NCBI GenBank assembly: GCA_007121375.1
Contig: SKLX01000116.1
Location: forward strand, 1-5,396
Source of the DNA: Bacillota bacterium
GTDB lineage: Bacteria > Bacillota > Dethiobacteria > SKNC01
Length of the DNA: 5,396 nt
Direction of reading: 5' to 3'
The notes beneath the pieces are model-generated. The model was not told where the DNA came from, made no database searches, and was given only the letters and a program-made list of their open reading frames with translations. Position 1 is the stretch's first letter. Each line of letters opens with the position of its first letter. Position numbers and translations under genes: made by a program. This document shows positions 4,671 through 5,396 of the stretch, piece by piece.

Positions 4671-5222
4671 ATGCTAATCGGTGTAATAAGTGATACCCAT
4701 GGTTCTCAGAAGGGGTGGATAAAAGCAATGGACCATTTCCAGGGCTGTGAAATTATTTTCCATGCAGGTGATGTTTTATATCACGGGCCTCGAAATCCAC
4801 TGCCAGATGGTTACGACCCCAGGGAACTGGCTAATTCCATAAATAATTCTTCCTTACCTGTTTTTATGGTCAGGGGAAACTGTGATGCTGAAGTAGAAGA
4901 AGTAATGCTGGAGGTGCCCCTCTTATCACCCTATTTTTATTCTTACCTGGAGGGAGTTAGAGTTCTTCTTTTACACGGAACAAATATGCAGGAAGAAGAG
5001 CTGGCCCAGTTAGGGGAAAGATATAAGGCAGATCTAGTAATATTTGGGCACATTCATACTCCTGTTGCTAAAAAGGCAGGAAAGACAGTTTTGTTTAATC
5101 CCGGATCTCCTTCCCTGTCCTTTAATACTGAACCTACCATAGGAATTTTAGATACAGATATAAAAAAGGTTAAAATTATAACTCTGGAAAAAGGAGAAAT
5201 TTTTTCAGAACTTTCATTTTAA
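4671..5222 (+). CDS. yfcE: YfcE-family metallophosphoesterase (phosphodiesterase)
   Basis: 183 aa, the usual size of YfcE/MJ0936-type enzymes (E. coli YfcE 184). These soluble proteins hydrolyse phosphodiester bonds with a two-metal site, commonly manganese; the physiological substrate is unclear. The calcineurin-like motifs are complete: Asp8 and His10 (SDTHG), Asp34 (HAGDVLYHGPRN), Asn70 (RGNCD), His102 (LLLHGT), His127 and His129 (FGHIHTP), then LFNPGSPS (141-148). The insertion HGPRNPLPDGYDP (38-50) is a YfcE hallmark and separates it from general members. The ATG at 4671 is preferred to the TTG at 4665 because the SD AAGGGAGGG (4654-4662) is 8 nt before the ATG but only 2 nt before the TTG. 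It lies 51 bp after the TAG of the glutaredoxin-like gene, with the candidate SECIS or terminator hairpin between. Confidence 0.94.
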   Translation: MLIGVISDTHGSQKGWIKAMDHFQGCEIIFHAGDVLYHGPRNPLPDGYDPRELANSINNSSLPVFMVRGNCDAEVEEVMLEVPLLSPYFYSYLEGVRVLLLHGTNMQEEELAQLGERYKADLVIFGHIHTPVAKKAGKTVLFNPGSPSLSFNTEPTIGILDTDIKKVKIITLEKGEIFSELSF

Positions 5223-5241
5223 TGAAGATTTAAGATAAAGG

Positions 5242-5254
5242 TTGTTTGAAACAA
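5242..5254. promoter_or_regulatory. 13-bp dyad, possible operator
   Basis: TTGTTT-G-AAACAA is a perfect dyad with a single central base, located between the yfcE stop and the SD of the next gene. The one-base centre makes it more suited to a dimeric DNA-binding protein than to an RNA hairpin. It is short and A+T-rich, so it may be chance. Confidence 0.2.
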
Positions 5255-5281
5255 AATTGATATCAGGAAGGAGGTGAAAAA

Positions 5282-5396
5282 ATGTCAGGGAAAAAGGAAG
5301 AAGTTATTTTTTCCAGTGAAGAACCCCGCAGTGTAGCAGAAATAGGAGATTTTTTAATACAGGCCGGCCAGAAGTTAAAGGAACAGGGCTCTTTTA
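5282..5396 (+). CDS. amphi-Trp domain protein, N-terminal fragment
   Basis: The first 38 codons are visible before the right edge. The sequence EEVIFSSEEPRSVAEIGDFL followed by IQAGQKLKEQGSF resembles the start of the amphi-Trp domain, a small domain of unknown biochemical function that typically begins with an xVLFxSEExxSxxEVAxFLRxLAxKLExG pattern. Here the SEEPRS and FLxxAGQKLKEQG positions fit, though the fragment is short. The start ATG has an excellent SD, GGAAGGAGGTG (5266-5276), at about 7 nt. It is 59 bp downstream of yfcE with no clear terminator between, so it may be in the same unit. The tryptophan-containing part of the domain lies outside the window. Confidence 0.6.
   Translation, partial: MSGKKEEVIFSSEEPRSVAEIGDFLIQAGQKLKEQGSF

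Overview
The window reads as a chromosomal segment of a low-GC, Gram-positive-type bacterium, most likely an anaerobic clostridial or syntrophic Firmicute. The reasons are strong AGGAGG-type Shine-Dalgarno (SD) sequences before nearly every gene, TTG and GTG starts alongside ATG, A+T-rich intergenic DNA with TATAAT promoters and T-tailed hairpins, and the gene families present. I cannot name the species.

Layout. (1) The left edge holds the first 25 codons of a leftward gene with a hydrophobic N-terminus. (2) A rightward unit follows: a doubtful mini-ORF region, then an uncharacterised DUF1786 family protein that starts at TTG with a perfect hairpin between its SD and its start codon. (3) A leftward two-gene ABC-2 exporter operon (ATPase, then permease, overlapping by 17 bp) converges on DUF1786. 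(4) A divergent promoter region has extended -10 elements on both strands that form a perfect 13-bp inverted repeat. (5) A rightward operon encodes a small zinc-ribbon protein and endonuclease IV (nfo), closed by an intrinsic terminator whose stem includes the nfo stop codon. (6) A new promoter drives a small glutaredoxin-like gene, followed by a YfcE-type metallophosphoesterase and the beginning of a probable amphi-Trp domain protein.

The main observation is in the glutaredoxin-like gene. The reading frame appears to end at TGA (4608-4610), but two sense codons and a TAG follow in frame (TGA ACA ATT TAG). A bulged hairpin with loop CGTGA begins 11 nt after the TGA, and its loop starts 19 nt after it, which fits the bacterial SECIS model. 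The protein therefore probably ends ...GQG-Sec-Thr-Ile, the 'Uxx-stop' pattern of a glutaredoxin-like selenoprotein family, with a C-terminal selenocysteine in addition to the CPYC site. A standard-code annotation would clip it at the TGA. The competing explanation is that the hairpin, which is followed by a T-rich run, is a terminator.

No mobile element, CRISPR array, tRNA or rRNA was seen. The functions are a mix of housekeeping (AP-site repair, phosphodiesterase), export and thiol/selenol redox, and nothing indicates a single multi-gene novel system.
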